Source: Roseiarcus sp963798015 (GTDB lineage: Bacteria; Pseudomonadota; Alphaproteobacteria; Rhizobiales; Beijerinckiaceae). Taken from it: 64,000 nt of DNA. Positions within the stretch are counted from its first letter, which is position 1. Every line of letters begins with the position of its first letter. The position numbers were made by a program, and so were the translations under genes. Below the pieces are notes generated by a model. It was not told the DNA's origin, did not search any database, and was given only the letters and a program-made list of their open reading frames with translations. Location of the stretch: assembly GCA_963798015.1 (NCBI GenBank), contig CAWCSA010000005.1:558001-622000 (forward strand), read 5' to 3'. Shown here in pieces: positions 1 to 8,759 of this stretch.

Positions 1-172
1 ATGGGCGTGCCGCGGGACAATCATTGACAAACAGCACCGAGCCAGACGGCGAACGCAAGCGGCCTCTGCGCGAAAGGTTGGAGACCTTGCGCGTAAGGTC
101 GCTGCGGCCGCCGGTCCGAATGGCCGTGATGTTACAAAAGAAGAAATTGACTCACTTTGGGGTCATGACGCT

Positions 173-883
173 ATGACGCCCCCGTCCGCGACCTTGCCCA
201 TCGGCCCCCTCGTTGACTCGCATCCGGCCAAGCGGCCGGAGTGGGTCACGCTCGAAGGGCGGTGGATCACGCTCGCCCCCCTTGACCCGCACGCGCACGC
301 CGAGGCGCTCTATGAAGGGTCGAACGGCGACGCGACGCGTGAAGCCGTGTGGGCCTATCTGTTCGATGGGCCATACAAAAGCCTCGACGAATTTCGCGCC
401 AATCTTGAAGCCAAGGCTCGCTCGACCGATCCGCTGTTCTTCGCCGTGATCGACAATGCCTCGGCGCGCGTGGTCGGCTATCAGACCTTCCTGCGCATCG
501 ATCCGCCCAATCGCGTCATCGAGGTCGGCAACATCATGTACACGCCGGCGATGCAACGGACGGCCGGCGCGACCGAGGCGCAATATCTGTTCGCGAAATA
601 CGTCTTCGAGGAGCTCGGCTATCGCCGTTACGAGTGGAAGTGCAACGCGCACAACGCGCCGTCACGGCGCGCGGCGGAACGCTTCGGCTTCACCTTCGAG
701 GGCATTTTTCGCCAGCACATGATCGTCAAGGGCCGCAACCGCGACACGGCGTGGTTTGCGATGCTCGACAGCGAGTGGCCGGCTCGCAAGGCGGCCTACG
801 AGCGCTGGCTTGCGCCCGATAATTTCGATACCAACGGACAGCAAAAAGTCGCGCTCTCGGCCTTGATGCCGAAGGGCGGGTGA
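173..883 (+). CDS. GNAT family N-acetyltransferase (RimJ/RimL type)
   Basis: The 236-residue product has the fold order of GCN5-related acetyltransferases that move an acetyl group from acetyl-CoA to an amine. The strand around VVGYQTFLRID and the segment with EVGNIMYTPAMQ are typical of the RimJ/RimL branch, and the C-terminal part has the usual CNAHNAPSRRAAERFGF helix followed by FEGIFRQHMIVKGRNRDTAWFAML. The substrate cannot be told. The frame is open upstream to base 2 and encodes a plausible peptide (DVTKEEIDSLWGHDA just before the Met), so the start at 173 is chosen by similarity of N-terminal length to the family. No good ribosome binding site is visible, and a longer start or a fused relic upstream is possible. 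Confidence 0.8.
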   Translation: MTPPSATLPIGPLVDSHPAKRPEWVTLEGRWITLAPLDPHAHAEALYEGSNGDATREAVWAYLFDGPYKSLDEFRANLEAKARSTDPLFFAVIDNASARVVGYQTFLRIDPPNRVIEVGNIMYTPAMQRTAGATEAQYLFAKYVFEELGYRRYEWKCNAHNAPSRRAAERFGFTFEGIFRQHMIVKGRNRDTAWFAMLDSEWPARKAAYERWLAPDNFDTNGQQKVALSALMPKGG

Positions 884-964
884 TGGCGCCAGGCGTTTCG
901 ATCGAGCGCTAATCTGCTCCTACCCCAGCATTGCGGGCAGCGGGGAAACGCCGGATCATGGGTC

Positions 965-2113
965 TTGGAGGAGCGGGCCGATGGGCCAGCGCGGCGGCGC
1001 CGTTCGCCCTGGGGCGAAGATGTCATCTACCATCTGCACCGACAGATTTCGCTGCTCGCGGTCGCGCTCGTTGTGGCGCATCCGCTGATCCTGTTTGCGG
1101 TGCGGCCGGAACTGCTGGCGCTCTTGAATTCGTTCACCGCGCCCGGTTCGCCGCGCTTTCGACCTATTCTCTGATCGCTCTGGTGGCGATGGCGCTGTGG
1201 CGCGCGCAATGGAAGATCCGTTACGAAACCTGGCACGCGCTGCATATCGTCTTGGCCTTGACCGCGGTCGCGGCGGGTCTCGCGCATATGGTCGGGTGGA
1301 GCGTCTATCTCGAATCGCCGTGGAAGCGGACGCTCTGGATCGGCCTCACAGTTTTCTGGATCGGGCTTCTGTTCTACGTGCGCATCGTCAAGCCGCTGTT
1401 CCAGCTCAGGCGACCTTACCGTGTGAGCGAACTGCGCCAGGAGCGCGGCGACTCATTAACGCTGGCCATAATGCCAGATGGTATGAGGGCTTTCGCCTCC
1501 GGCCGGGTCAGTTCGGCTGGCTCACGCTCTGGGGCAGTCCGTTTCAGATCACCGGCCATCCCTTCTCGTTTTCCTCCAGCGTCGCGGCCACGGACGGACA
1601 GGTGGAAATAACGATCCGCTGCCTGGGGGATTTCACCAGCAGGATCGCAAGCGCCGCGCCTGGCCAGCGCGTCTTCCTCGACGGGCCGTATGGCGCCTTC
1701 ACCGCCGACAGCGCGTCCGCCGACATGCTGGTGCTGATCGCAGGCGGGATGGCGTCATGCCGATGACGAGCATTATTCGCACCTTCGCCGACAAGGGCGA
1801 CAAGCGGCCGCTGCTGCTGTTGTACGGCAGCCGGACTTACGACGAGATCACCTTTCGCGAAGAGCTGGAGGAATTGGCCGGACGGCTGCAGTTGAAGGTC
1901 GCGCACGTGTTGCGGAGCCCGCACGAGGGCTGGAGCGGCGAGTGCGGTTATGTCGATGTTGAGATCTTCCGCCGCCATGTGCCGCCGCCCTATGCGGCGC
2001 ACGAATATTTCATTTGTGGGCCAGACGTGATGATGGACGGGATCGAGCGGGCGCTTGGCGAGCTCGAGGTGCCGATGTCACGCTACCATTCCGAGCGCTA
2101 CAGCTTCGTCTAG
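965..2113 (+). pseudogene. Decayed ferric-reductase-like flavocytochrome (membrane heme domain plus FAD/NAD domain)
   Basis: Pieces of one protein are spread over three reading frames. The first piece (about 1019-1160) has the membrane helix with heme-type histidines (VIYHLHRQ, VVAHPLIL). The second (about 1160-1480) continues with WHALHIVLALTAVAAGLAHM and VFWIGLLFYVRIVKPLF. The third (about 1480-1750) has the FAD-binding part (RPGQFGWLTLWGSPF, GHPFSFSSS, DGPYGAF). The last (1757-2113) is the NAD(P)-binding end (LLYGSRTYDEITFREEL, YFICGPDVMMDGIERAL). The family is the ferric reductase-like transmembrane/ferredoxin-NADP reductase type. At least three frame changes are needed, the N-terminal membrane helices are missing, and the nucleotide-binding glycine motif near 1740-1757 has lost bases. 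I read it as a dead gene, unless the assembly is poor here. Confidence 0.8.
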
Positions 2114-2125
2114 GAGGAAAACGCG

Positions 2126-2221
2126 ATGCGCCGCGTGTTTGCCGATCGACTGGTGCTTGCGATCGCTATAATCGTGATCGGAACGGCGCTCATATTCCCG
2201 TGGTATCGCGTCGCCGCCTGA
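2126..2221 (+). CDS. 31-residue single-pass membrane peptide
   Basis: A short ORF starts at an ATG five bases after the purine-rich block TAGGAGGAAA, a near-perfect ribosome binding site that overlaps the stop codon of the broken flavocytochrome. The product is MRRVFADRLVLAIAIIVIGT followed by ALIFPWYRVAA: a basic N-terminus, about 18 hydrophobic residues and a short tail. The spacing suggests translational coupling to the upstream gene, so it may be a small accessory membrane subunit of that redox protein. I do not recognise the family. It could be a chance ORF, but the ribosome binding site argues against that. Confidence 0.5.
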   Translation: MRRVFADRLVLAIAIIVIGTALIFPWYRVAA

Positions 2222-2247
2222 GCGCCGCCTGAAGAAGGATAAGCACG

Positions 2248-3072
2248 ATGCCGACGATCGCAGAAAAGCGCGCCCGCTTTGCCGAGTTGCATGCGGCTCC
2301 GGGCTGTTTTGTCATTCCCAATCCGTTCGACATCGGCTCGGCCAAATATCTCGCGTCGCTCGGCTTCCAGGCGCTCGCCAGCACGAGCGCCGGCATGGCC
2401 TTCGCTGCAGGAAAGGGCGACGGCGCCATTGACCGGGCCTACACGCTGAGCCACCTCCGCGACCTCGCCGAAGCGACGGATCTTCCGCTCAACGCCGATT
2501 TCGAGGCCGGCTTCGCTCGCGACGCTGACGGCGTGCACGAGAGCGTCCGGCTTTGCGTCGGCGCCGGCGTCTCGGGCTTGTCGATTGAAGACTACACCGG
2601 CAATTCTGGCGCTCCCCTCTACAGCGTCACTGAAGCGGTCGATCGACTGCGGGCGGCGCGCGCGGCGATCAGCGCCAGCGGCGAAAAGGTCCTGCTCACC
2701 GCGCGCAGCGAGGCGATCCTGCGCCAGGCTGGCGGGCTTGCCGAGGCGCTACGGCGCCTTCCCCTTTACGCGGAAGCGGGCGCCGACGTGCTTTACGTGC
2801 CCTTGGTCAGGACCCCGGAGGAAGTGGCCGAGGTCGTGCGGGTTGCGGGCAAGCTGCCGGTCAATGTGCTCGCAGGCTGGCCGGGCTTCACTAAGCGCAA
2901 GCTCGAGGATCTCGGCGTCAAACGGATCAGCGTCGGCGGAGCGCTCGCCCGCGCCGCCTGGGGCGGGTTCATGCGCGCGGCGAAAGACATCGCGGACAAC
3001 GGCCGTTTTGACTCCTTTGCCGAGCTGCCGACAATGAACGACATCACCGGTGCGTTCGCCGACAAGAGCTAG
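2248..3072 (+). CDS. Isocitrate lyase/PEP mutase family protein
   Basis: The 274-residue protein matches the small TIM-barrel enzymes of the isocitrate lyase/phosphoenolpyruvate mutase superfamily, which break or rearrange C-C or P-C bonds next to a carboxylate with Mg2+. The family signs are NPFDIGSAKYLASLGFQALA near the N-terminus, LPLNADFEAGFA (metal-binding Asp/Glu loop), SIEDYTGN and the C-terminal NVLAGWPGF and RISVGGALARAAWGGF segments. The KKCGH catalytic motif of true isocitrate and methylisocitrate lyases is absent, which fits the oxaloacetate-decarboxylase-like and uncharacterised subgroups. The start ATG follows GAAGGA by seven bases. A 3' relic of a closely related gene lies 1.2 kb downstream at 4286-4412. 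Confidence 0.85.
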   Translation: MPTIAEKRARFAELHAAPGCFVIPNPFDIGSAKYLASLGFQALASTSAGMAFAAGKGDGAIDRAYTLSHLRDLAEATDLPLNADFEAGFARDADGVHESVRLCVGAGVSGLSIEDYTGNSGAPLYSVTEAVDRLRAARAAISASGEKVLLTARSEAILRQAGGLAEALRRLPLYAEAGADVLYVPLVRTPEEVAEVVRVAGKLPVNVLAGWPGFTKRKLEDLGVKRISVGGALARAAWGGFMRAAKDIADNGRFDSFAELPTMNDITGAFADKS

Positions 3073-3198
3073 GGATCCGGCAACGTGCAAGGTCGAGAAC
3101 CCGCGAAAGCGTCGATCGTTGCCGGCTACAACTTGGCGCAGCGACTGGCCATTCATGATGGCGATCGATCGAGTTTCTGAATTGGAGCTATATTGGCC

Positions 3199-4281
3199 AT
3201 GGGTAGCCAGTCTCTAACGGTACGCTCCGTCAAGGCGCGGCCTGTCATCGCGCCACTCGATCGCCCGATCCGGACCGCGGTCGGCACGATTCCCTCTGCG
3301 CCGCTCGTGTTGATCGATGTGCTGACCGAGGAGGGCGTGACCGGAAGCTCGTATCTCTTCGCTTACACTCCGTTGGCCGTGGCGCCGCTCGCCCGTCTGG
3401 TCGAGGAGATCGGCGGCGAAATCAGCGGCAAATCGATCGTTCCGTTTGAGCGGATGCGCGAATTCAACCGCCGTTTTCGCCTTCTTGGCTGGCAGGGTCT
3501 CGTCGGCATGGCGGTCGCCGGGCTTGATATGGCTTTTTGGGACGCGCTGGGAAAAGCGGCGGGATGGCCCGTCGTGCGGCTTCTTGGCGGAGAGCCAGGA
3601 CCACTCATGGCCTACGACAGCTTCGGCGTGCTCGACCCGAAGACCGACGCATCGGTGCTCACGCGATCCCTCGAAGCTGGCTTTCGCGGCATCAAGATCA
3701 AGCTTGGCGACGGCCCTGTCGAGAAGGATGTGGCGACCGTTGCTGGGGTACGAAAACTGATCGGCGCCGGGGTGGCGTTGATGGTCGACTACAATCAGTC
3801 GCTCACGTCCATCGAAGCGTGCAGCCGAATTGAGAAATTGGCCGAGTACGACATCCATTGGGTCGAGGAGCCCGTTCCCGCGGAGGACTTGGAAGGCCAT
3901 GCCCGTGTGCGCATGGAATCGCCGGTACGAATCCAGACAGGCGAGAACTGGTGGTTTCCTCGCGATATGGCCAAGTCGATCGCGGCTGGCGCGAGTGACT
4001 TCGCGATGCTGGACATTATGAAAATCGGCGGCGTGACGGGATGGCTGAGCGCGATGGGGCAGGCGGAGGCGGCGTCTTTGCCGGTCTCGAGCCATCTGTT
4101 CGTCGAGGCGAGCGCACACGTCCTGCCCGTCACGCCAACCGCCCATTGGCTCGAGTATCTCGACATTGCCGGATCGATCCTCGCCGAGCCGCCTCGGATC
4201 TCCGACGGGGCGCTCACCGCTGTCGGGCCTGGGCTCGGAATTCGCTGGGACGAAGACGCCGTCAAGCGCCACGCAATCTAG
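3199..4281 (+). CDS. Mandelate racemase-like enolase-superfamily enzyme
   Basis: The 360-residue protein belongs to the mandelate racemase/muconate lactonizing family, whose members take a proton from the carbon next to a carboxylate with Mg2+ help. Counting from the ATG at 3199, the likely catalytic set is Lys166 and Lys168 (GIKIKLG), metal ligands Asp197 (VDYNQS), Glu223 (WVEEP) and Glu249 (TGEN), the Asp272-His299 dyad (LDIMKIGG, SSHLF) and Glu319 (AHWLEYLD). All are offset by +2 from the numbering I recall for Pseudomonas putida mandelate racemase, and the N-terminal TAVGT, APLVLID and SYLFAYTP blocks also match it, so a racemase of a 2-hydroxy acid is a good guess. A TTG six bases earlier (3193) is an alternative start. 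GGAG at 3184 suits the ATG. Confidence 0.88.
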   Translation: MGSQSLTVRSVKARPVIAPLDRPIRTAVGTIPSAPLVLIDVLTEEGVTGSSYLFAYTPLAVAPLARLVEEIGGEISGKSIVPFERMREFNRRFRLLGWQGLVGMAVAGLDMAFWDALGKAAGWPVVRLLGGEPGPLMAYDSFGVLDPKTDASVLTRSLEAGFRGIKIKLGDGPVEKDVATVAGVRKLIGAGVALMVDYNQSLTSIEACSRIEKLAEYDIHWVEEPVPAEDLEGHARVRMESPVRIQTGENWWFPRDMAKSIAAGASDFAMLDIMKIGGVTGWLSAMGQAEAASLPVSSHLFVEASAHVLPVTPTAHWLEYLDIAGSILAEPPRISDGALTAVGPGLGIRWDEDAVKRHAI

Positions 4282-4285
4282 CGGC

Positions 4286-4412
4286 CGCGTGGCGCCATTC
4301 CGGGGCAGTCCATGCGAGCCGCGAAGACATTGCCGACAACGGCCGTTTCGACGCCTTCGCCGACCTGCCGACGATGGCCAGCATCACCTGCGCGTTCGCG
4401 GATAAGGGCTGA
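4286..4412 (+). pseudogene. 3' relic of a PEP mutase-family gene
   Basis: The last 130 or so bases of a gene closely similar to 2248-3072 are present without the rest. The readable end gives EDIADNGRFDAFADLPTMAS and then ITCAFADKG before the stop. The intact gene ends KDIADNGRFDSFAELPTMND, then ITGAFADKS. Upstream of this the likeness continues at DNA level around the segment coding MRAA, but one base is missing, so the frame is broken. The relic begins a few bases after the stop codon of the racemase-like gene. This suggests that a duplicated or ancestral PEP-mutase-type gene was replaced or split when the racemase-like gene arrived. Confidence 0.75.
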
Positions 4413-4478
4413 AGCAATTTGTCGTTTTAGCATCTTAATATGTTAATAATGGCCTTACTGTAAGACCCTGCCGAGCCT

Positions 4479-4547
4479 CACTTTTGAAGCGCGGAACTAA
4501 ACGGGGTCCTAACACCCTGAAAACATTAGGGGGCGCCGGTAAAATTG
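4479..4547 (+). repeat. Interspersed short repeat, copy A
   Basis: A 58-base core (4491-4548) matches the reverse complement of 43902-43959 at 54 of 58 positions. The ends, CACTTTTG on the left and GTAAAATTG on the right, are roughly inverted to each other, and this is clearer in copy B. The element sits between the PEP-mutase relic and the convergent DUF2126 gene. It may be a miniature inverted-repeat element or the end of a lost insertion sequence. I do not recognise it. Confidence 0.75.
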
Positions 4548-4602
4548 CGGTTGAGTGAGCGCGGCCAAGCCCGTCCCTCAGACACGTCGCCGGCAAACCG
4601 CC

Positions 4603-7600
4603 CTAAATCCCCGCCGGCCTTCTGAGGTCCAGCGTCAGCGGAAACTCGGGATGCGGCGTCTCGGGCGCTGGTTCGTAGGCCCCCGGCGTATGGCCACGCG
4701 GCTCGAAGCGCGCGAGGCGGCGCGCTTCAGCCTCATTGCTGTTGACCGGAAAGGTGTCGTAGCTGAGCCCGCCCGGATGGGCCACGTGATAGACGCAGCC
4801 GCCAAGAGCCCGCCCGCTCCAGCTATCGAAAATGTCGAAGACCAAAGGCGCGTGCACGGGAATCGTCGGGTGCATAGCGGTCGACGGCTTCCAGGCTTTG
4901 TAGCGCACCGCGCCGACCGCGACGCCATTCGTTGTAGTCTTCGCCAAGGGAACGCGACGGCGGTTGCAGGCGATGACATAGCGCTCGGGATCGGCGGTCG
5001 TGAGCTTCACCTGCAGCCGCTCGGTCGAACTGTCAGTGTAGCGCGCCGTCCCGCCGATCGCGCCCGTTTCCCCCAGCACATGCCACGGCTCCAGCGCCTG
5101 GCGGAGTTCGAGTTTGACACCCTCGTACTCGACCTCGCCGCAGAACGGAAACCGGAACTCGGCCTGCGCTTCGTACCAGTCGGAGCGGAACGGAAACCCA
5201 TGCGACTTGAGATCAGCGAGGACACCACGGAAATCCTCCCACACGAAATGCGGCAGCATGAACCGGTCGTGCAGCGACGCGCCCCATCGCGGCAGCGGCC
5301 CATCCAGCGGATCGCGCCACAGCCGCGAGAGAATCGCGCGGATCAAGAGCTGCTGGGCGAGGCTCATGCGGGAATCCGGCGGCATTTCGAAGCCGCGGAA
5401 CTCGACCAGGCCAAGCCGGCCCGTCGCCCCGTCAGGCGAGTAGAGCTTGTCGATGCAGATTTCCGCCCGATGCGTATTGCCGGTCACGTCGGTGAGCAGG
5501 TTGCGCATGAGCCGATCGAGCAGCCACGGCCGCGGCGCGGCGCCATCTCCCAGCTTCGGGATCTGGGCGAGCGCGATTTCCAGCTCGTAAAGACTGTCGT
5601 GACGCGCTTCGTCGATACGCGGCGCCTGGCTGGTCGGGCCGATGAACAGGCCAGAGAAGAAGTAGCTGAGGCTCGGGCGGCGCAGCCAATGGATGATGAG
5701 GCTCTTGAGCAGGTCGGGACGCCTGAGAAACGGACTGTCGAGCGGCGCCTGGCCACCGACGACGACATGATTGCCCCCGCCAGTCCCCGCATGCTTGCCG
5801 TCGATCATGAACTTGTCGGCGCCAAGCCGGGAAAGCCGCGCCTCCTCGTAGACAATTTCGGTGGTCGCCACGCATTCGCGCCAGCTCGACGCGGGATGAA
5901 TGTTGACTTCGATCACGCCGGGGTCCGGCGCTACGCGAATGACATTCATGCGTGGATCGACCGGAGGCGGATAGCCTTCGATCTGCACGGGAAGCCCGAC
6001 CTGTTCCGCCGCGGCTTCGGCGGCGGCGACCAGTTCGAGATAGTCCTCGAGCCGCTCGACCGGGGGCAGGAACACGCACAGGCGCCCGTCGCGCGGCTCG
6101 ACCGTCACAGCGGTGCGAATGGCGCCGTCGATATCGCCGAGGCGCTGCTCGACGCGGTGCTGAGCCGACCCTTCCGCCGCGGCGAACGAGGCGACCCGCT
6201 GGGCGCGCTCCGGCGCATTGTGGAAATCCGGCAAGGGCCCGCGCGGCTCGGTCGGATCGGCTTCGACGACATAGGGGAACGCGGAGGGCGGCACGTAGGG
6301 CAGCGCGCCCAGGGGCAGGCGGTAGCCGACTGGACTGTCGCCCGGGACCAGATGGAGCGCGCCGCGACGGGTTTTCCATTTCTCGCTGCGCCAGCGGATC
6401 CCACCGGCCTTCGCCTGCCAGCGCTGGACCGGCAGGACATAGCCCGAAGGCTCGGTTAGTCCGCGCGAGAAGACGCGAGCGATCCGATGACGTTCCTCCG
6501 GGTCCTTGAGCTGAGAATTTTCCGGCGAGACGTTCGCCGGCAGATTGGCCTCCTTCACGAGCCACTCGGCAGGATCCTCGTAAGCCGGCGCGACATGGTC
6601 GGATGCAATGCCGAGTTCGGACGCGATTGCGCCGAGCAGCGCCTCCGCCGATTCCTTGCTGGCGCCGGTCTGCTCTCCCTCCGCGGCGATGCGCTCCGGG
6701 TTTTGCCAGATCGGCTTCAAGTCGCGACGCCAGTAGAGCGAAAACGTCCAGCGCGGCAGCAACTCGCCCGGATACCATTTGCCCTGTCCGTAGTGGAGGA
6801 ACCCACCGGGGGCGAACCGGTCGCGCAGTCGGCGGATCAGCCGGTCGGCGAGCGCCCGCTTGGTCGGGCCGACTGCGTCCGCGTTCCACTCCCCCGCTTC
6901 GAAGTCGTCGATCGAAACGAAGGTCGGCTCGCCGCCCATGGTCAGCCGGACGTCGTCGGCGGCGAGCTTCTTGTCGACCTCCTCGCCAAGCGCGTCGAGC
7001 GCCTTCCAGGCGTCTTCAGAAAACGGCTTGGTGATGCGCGGATGTTCGGCGACCCTGTCGACCCGCATGTCGAAAGCGAAATCGACATTGGCGAAGCTCG
7101 CCAGGCCCGAAATCGGCGCGGCGTTGCGATAGTGCGGCGTCGCGGCAAGCGGAACGTGGCTTTCCGCAGCCAGCAGGCCCGAGGTCGGATCGAGCCCGAC
7201 CCAGCCGGCGCCGGGCAGGTAGACCTCGGCCCAGGCGTGGAGATCGGTGAAATCGTGGTCCGTGCCGGGGGGGCCGTCGAGCGAGACGAGATCCGGCTTC
7301 AGCTGAATGAGATAGCCGGACACGAAGCGGGCGGCCAAGCCCAGGTGGCGGAAAATCTGCACCAGAAGCCAGCTCGAATTGCGGCAGGAGCCCGAGCCGC
7401 GCTCGAACGTCTCCTCCGGGGTCTGCACCCCCGATTCCATGCGGATGAGATATTCAATTTCGCCCGCAAGGCGCCGGTTGAGATTGACCACAAAATCGAC
7501 GGTGCGAACGGGCGTGCGATCAATCCCGCTCAAGAAGGCCTGAAGCCGGGGTCCAGCGGGCTCGGGCGTGCGGTAAATGACGAGATCGGGTTTGAGGTCC

Positions 7601-7923
7601 TCCGGATATTCGAACGGCCAGGTCTCAGCGTTCTCCTCGACGAAGAAATCGAACGGATTGTAGACCGTCATGTCGGCGACGACGTCGACCTCGATCTTCA
7701 GTTCGTTGACCAGTTCCGGGAAGACGTAGCGCGCGAGCCAGTTGCCGTATGGATCCTGCTGATGGTTCACGAAATGGTTGGCAGGAGAAACCTTCAGCGA
7801 GTGCGAAATGACCCTGGTGCGGCTGTGGGGCGCGGGCCTGAGCCGGATGATCTGCGGGCCGAGGGACACCGGACGGTCGTATTTGTAGTGCGTCAGGTGA
7901 TGGATTGCGGCTCGGATCGACAT
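4603..7923 (-). CDS. Transglutaminase-domain protein with DUF2126
   Basis: This large protein (about 1106 residues) starts with a bacterial transglutaminase N-terminal domain (IRAAIHHLTHYKYDRPVSLG), then a transglutaminase core with catalytic Cys in GSGSCRNSSWLLVQIFRHLG (about residue 180), His in DLHAWAEVYLPG and Asp in GLDPTSG. The remaining 800 residues are the DUF2126 domain, with blocks such as LTMGGEPTFVS, GKWYPGELLPRW, RPDLLKSLIIHWLRRPSLSY and a C-terminal FVFDIFD-like VFDIFDSWSGRALGGC. The family is common in Hyphomicrobiales and is thought to act as a cytoplasmic cysteine peptidase or amidase. Its substrate is unknown. I chose the ATG at 7923, preceded by CCGGAAGCC, over one 13 codons upstream. 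The gene is convergent with the racemase-like gene. Confidence 0.93.
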   Translation of the reverse strand: MSIRAAIHHLTHYKYDRPVSLGPQIIRLRPAPHSRTRVISHSLKVSPANHFVNHQQDPYGNWLARYVFPELVNELKIEVDVVADMTVYNPFDFFVEENAETWPFEYPEDLKPDLVIYRTPEPAGPRLQAFLSGIDRTPVRTVDFVVNLNRRLAGEIEYLIRMESGVQTPEETFERGSGSCRNSSWLLVQIFRHLGLAARFVSGYLIQLKPDLVSLDGPPGTDHDFTDLHAWAEVYLPGAGWVGLDPTSGLLAAESHVPLAATPHYRNAAPISGLASFANVDFAFDMRVDRVAEHPRITKPFSEDAWKALDALGEEVDKKLAADDVRLTMGGEPTFVSIDDFEAGEWNADAVGPTKRALADRLIRRLRDRFAPGGFLHYGQGKWYPGELLPRWTFSLYWRRDLKPIWQNPERIAAEGEQTGASKESAEALLGAIASELGIASDHVAPAYEDPAEWLVKEANLPANVSPENSQLKDPEERHRIARVFSRGLTEPSGYVLPVQRWQAKAGGIRWRSEKWKTRRGALHLVPGDSPVGYRLPLGALPYVPPSAFPYVVEADPTEPRGPLPDFHNAPERAQRVASFAAAEGSAQHRVEQRLGDIDGAIRTAVTVEPRDGRLCVFLPPVERLEDYLELVAAAEAAAEQVGLPVQIEGYPPPVDPRMNVIRVAPDPGVIEVNIHPASSWRECVATTEIVYEEARLSRLGADKFMIDGKHAGTGGGNHVVVGGQAPLDSPFLRRPDLLKSLIIHWLRRPSLSYFFSGLFIGPTSQAPRIDEARHDSLYELEIALAQIPKLGDGAAPRPWLLDRLMRNLLTDVTGNTHRAEICIDKLYSPDGATGRLGLVEFRGFEMPPDSRMSLAQQLLIRAILSRLWRDPLDGPLPRWGASLHDRFMLPHFVWEDFRGVLADLKSHGFPFRSDWYEAQAEFRFPFCGEVEYEGVKLELRQALEPWHVLGETGAIGGTARYTDSSTERLQVKLTTADPERYVIACNRRRVPLAKTTTNGVAVGAVRYKAWKPSTAMHPTIPVHAPLVFDIFDSWSGRALGGCVYHVAHPGGLSYDTFPVNSNEAEARRLARFEPRGHTPGAYEPAPETPHPEFPLTLDLRRPAGI

Positions 7924-7997
7924 GGCTTCCGGGGGCTGGTGACGGTTCGAAGACCCTTTCACAATCTGCTGCGCCGCACAATCGCATGCGACCTCGC

Positions 7998-8699
7998 CTA
8001 CAAGGGCGCCGGTGGATCGCCCTCAAAGCCGCAGGCCGCCAGCGCCTCCAACATGTGGGGCGGCGCGGGGGCTTCGACCTCGATCGGCGGGTTCGATTTC
8101 GAAAGCGGCACGATCACCTTGCGCGCCAGCAATTGCAGCGGCAGGTCGGCCCGCGCGCCATAGATCGGGTCGCCGAAAATCGGCCAGCCCTGGGAAGCGC
8201 AATGAACGCGCAATTGATGCGTGCGCCCGGTCTTCGGTTCAAGCTCGAGCCAGGCGATCGGCGCGCCGCGCCATGTTCCCCGCCCCTTGACGCGCCAAAG
8301 CGACAGCGACTTTTGGCCATTGGGATCGACCTTCATCCACCAGCCGATCTTGTCATCGAGCCGGCCGAGCGACAGGTCGATGGTCCCCTCTTCGCCCTCA
8401 GGCGAGCCCGCGACGATCGCCCAATATGTCTTGGCGATCTTGCCCTGCTTGAACAGAAGCCCCAATTTTTCCAAGGCCTTGTGATGCCGCCCGAGCACCA
8501 GGCAGCCCGCGGTGTCGCGGTCGAGCCGGTGCGCAAGCGCGGGCCTGCGCGGCAGGCCGAAGCGCAGGGCGTCGAAATCATCCTCGAGGCTCGCGCCGCC
8601 TTTCGGCCCGGCGTGAACGGCGATTCCGGCGGGCTTATCGAGAACGAGCATGAGCCCGTCGCGATAGAGGAGCCGCTCTCTTGTTTCTTCCGGCGTCAT
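7998..8699 (-). CDS. RluA-family pseudouridine synthase
   Basis: The 233-residue enzyme isomerises uridine to pseudouridine in rRNA or tRNA. The RluA catalytic motif AHRLDRDTAGCLVLGR places the nucleophile at Asp60. KPAGIAVHAGP and the C-terminal GRTHQLRVHCASQGWPIFGD with PIYG are the other family signatures. There is no N-terminal S4 domain, and the length fits the short RluA-type enzymes (RluA, RluE and TruC are alike in size), so the modified position is not predictable. It lies about 75 bases upstream of the DUF2126 start on the same strand, possibly co-transcribed, and is divergent from ftsY, with about 60 bases for both promoters. Confidence 0.9.
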   Translation of the reverse strand: MTPEETRERLLYRDGLMLVLDKPAGIAVHAGPKGGASLEDDFDALRFGLPRRPALAHRLDRDTAGCLVLGRHHKALEKLGLLFKQGKIAKTYWAIVAGSPEGEEGTIDLSLGRLDDKIGWWMKVDPNGQKSLSLWRVKGRGTWRGAPIAWLELEPKTGRTHQLRVHCASQGWPIFGDPIYGARADLPLQLLARKVIVPLSKSNPPIEVEAPAPPHMLEALAACGFEGDPPAPL

Positions 8700-8759
8700 G
8701 GGAAGAAGTGGTATGGCAGCATCGGCCGCGCCCGCATAGGGTGGGCTTGAGGAGGGTTT

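Noticed and set aside
4491..4548. GGAAC in the interspersed repeat as an EcfG-type promoter
   Set aside because: No CGTT at the 16-17-base spacing in either copy, and the conservation covers the whole 58 bases rather than two boxes.
4555..6459. Long open frame of 634 codons on the plus strand
   Set aside because: It is antisense to the DUF2126 gene, whose domains are clear. Arg-rich low-complexity translation is typical of shadow frames in high-GC DNA.
6487..8163. Long open frame of 558 codons on the plus strand
   Set aside because: Also antisense to the DUF2126 and RluA genes, with no domain or good start.
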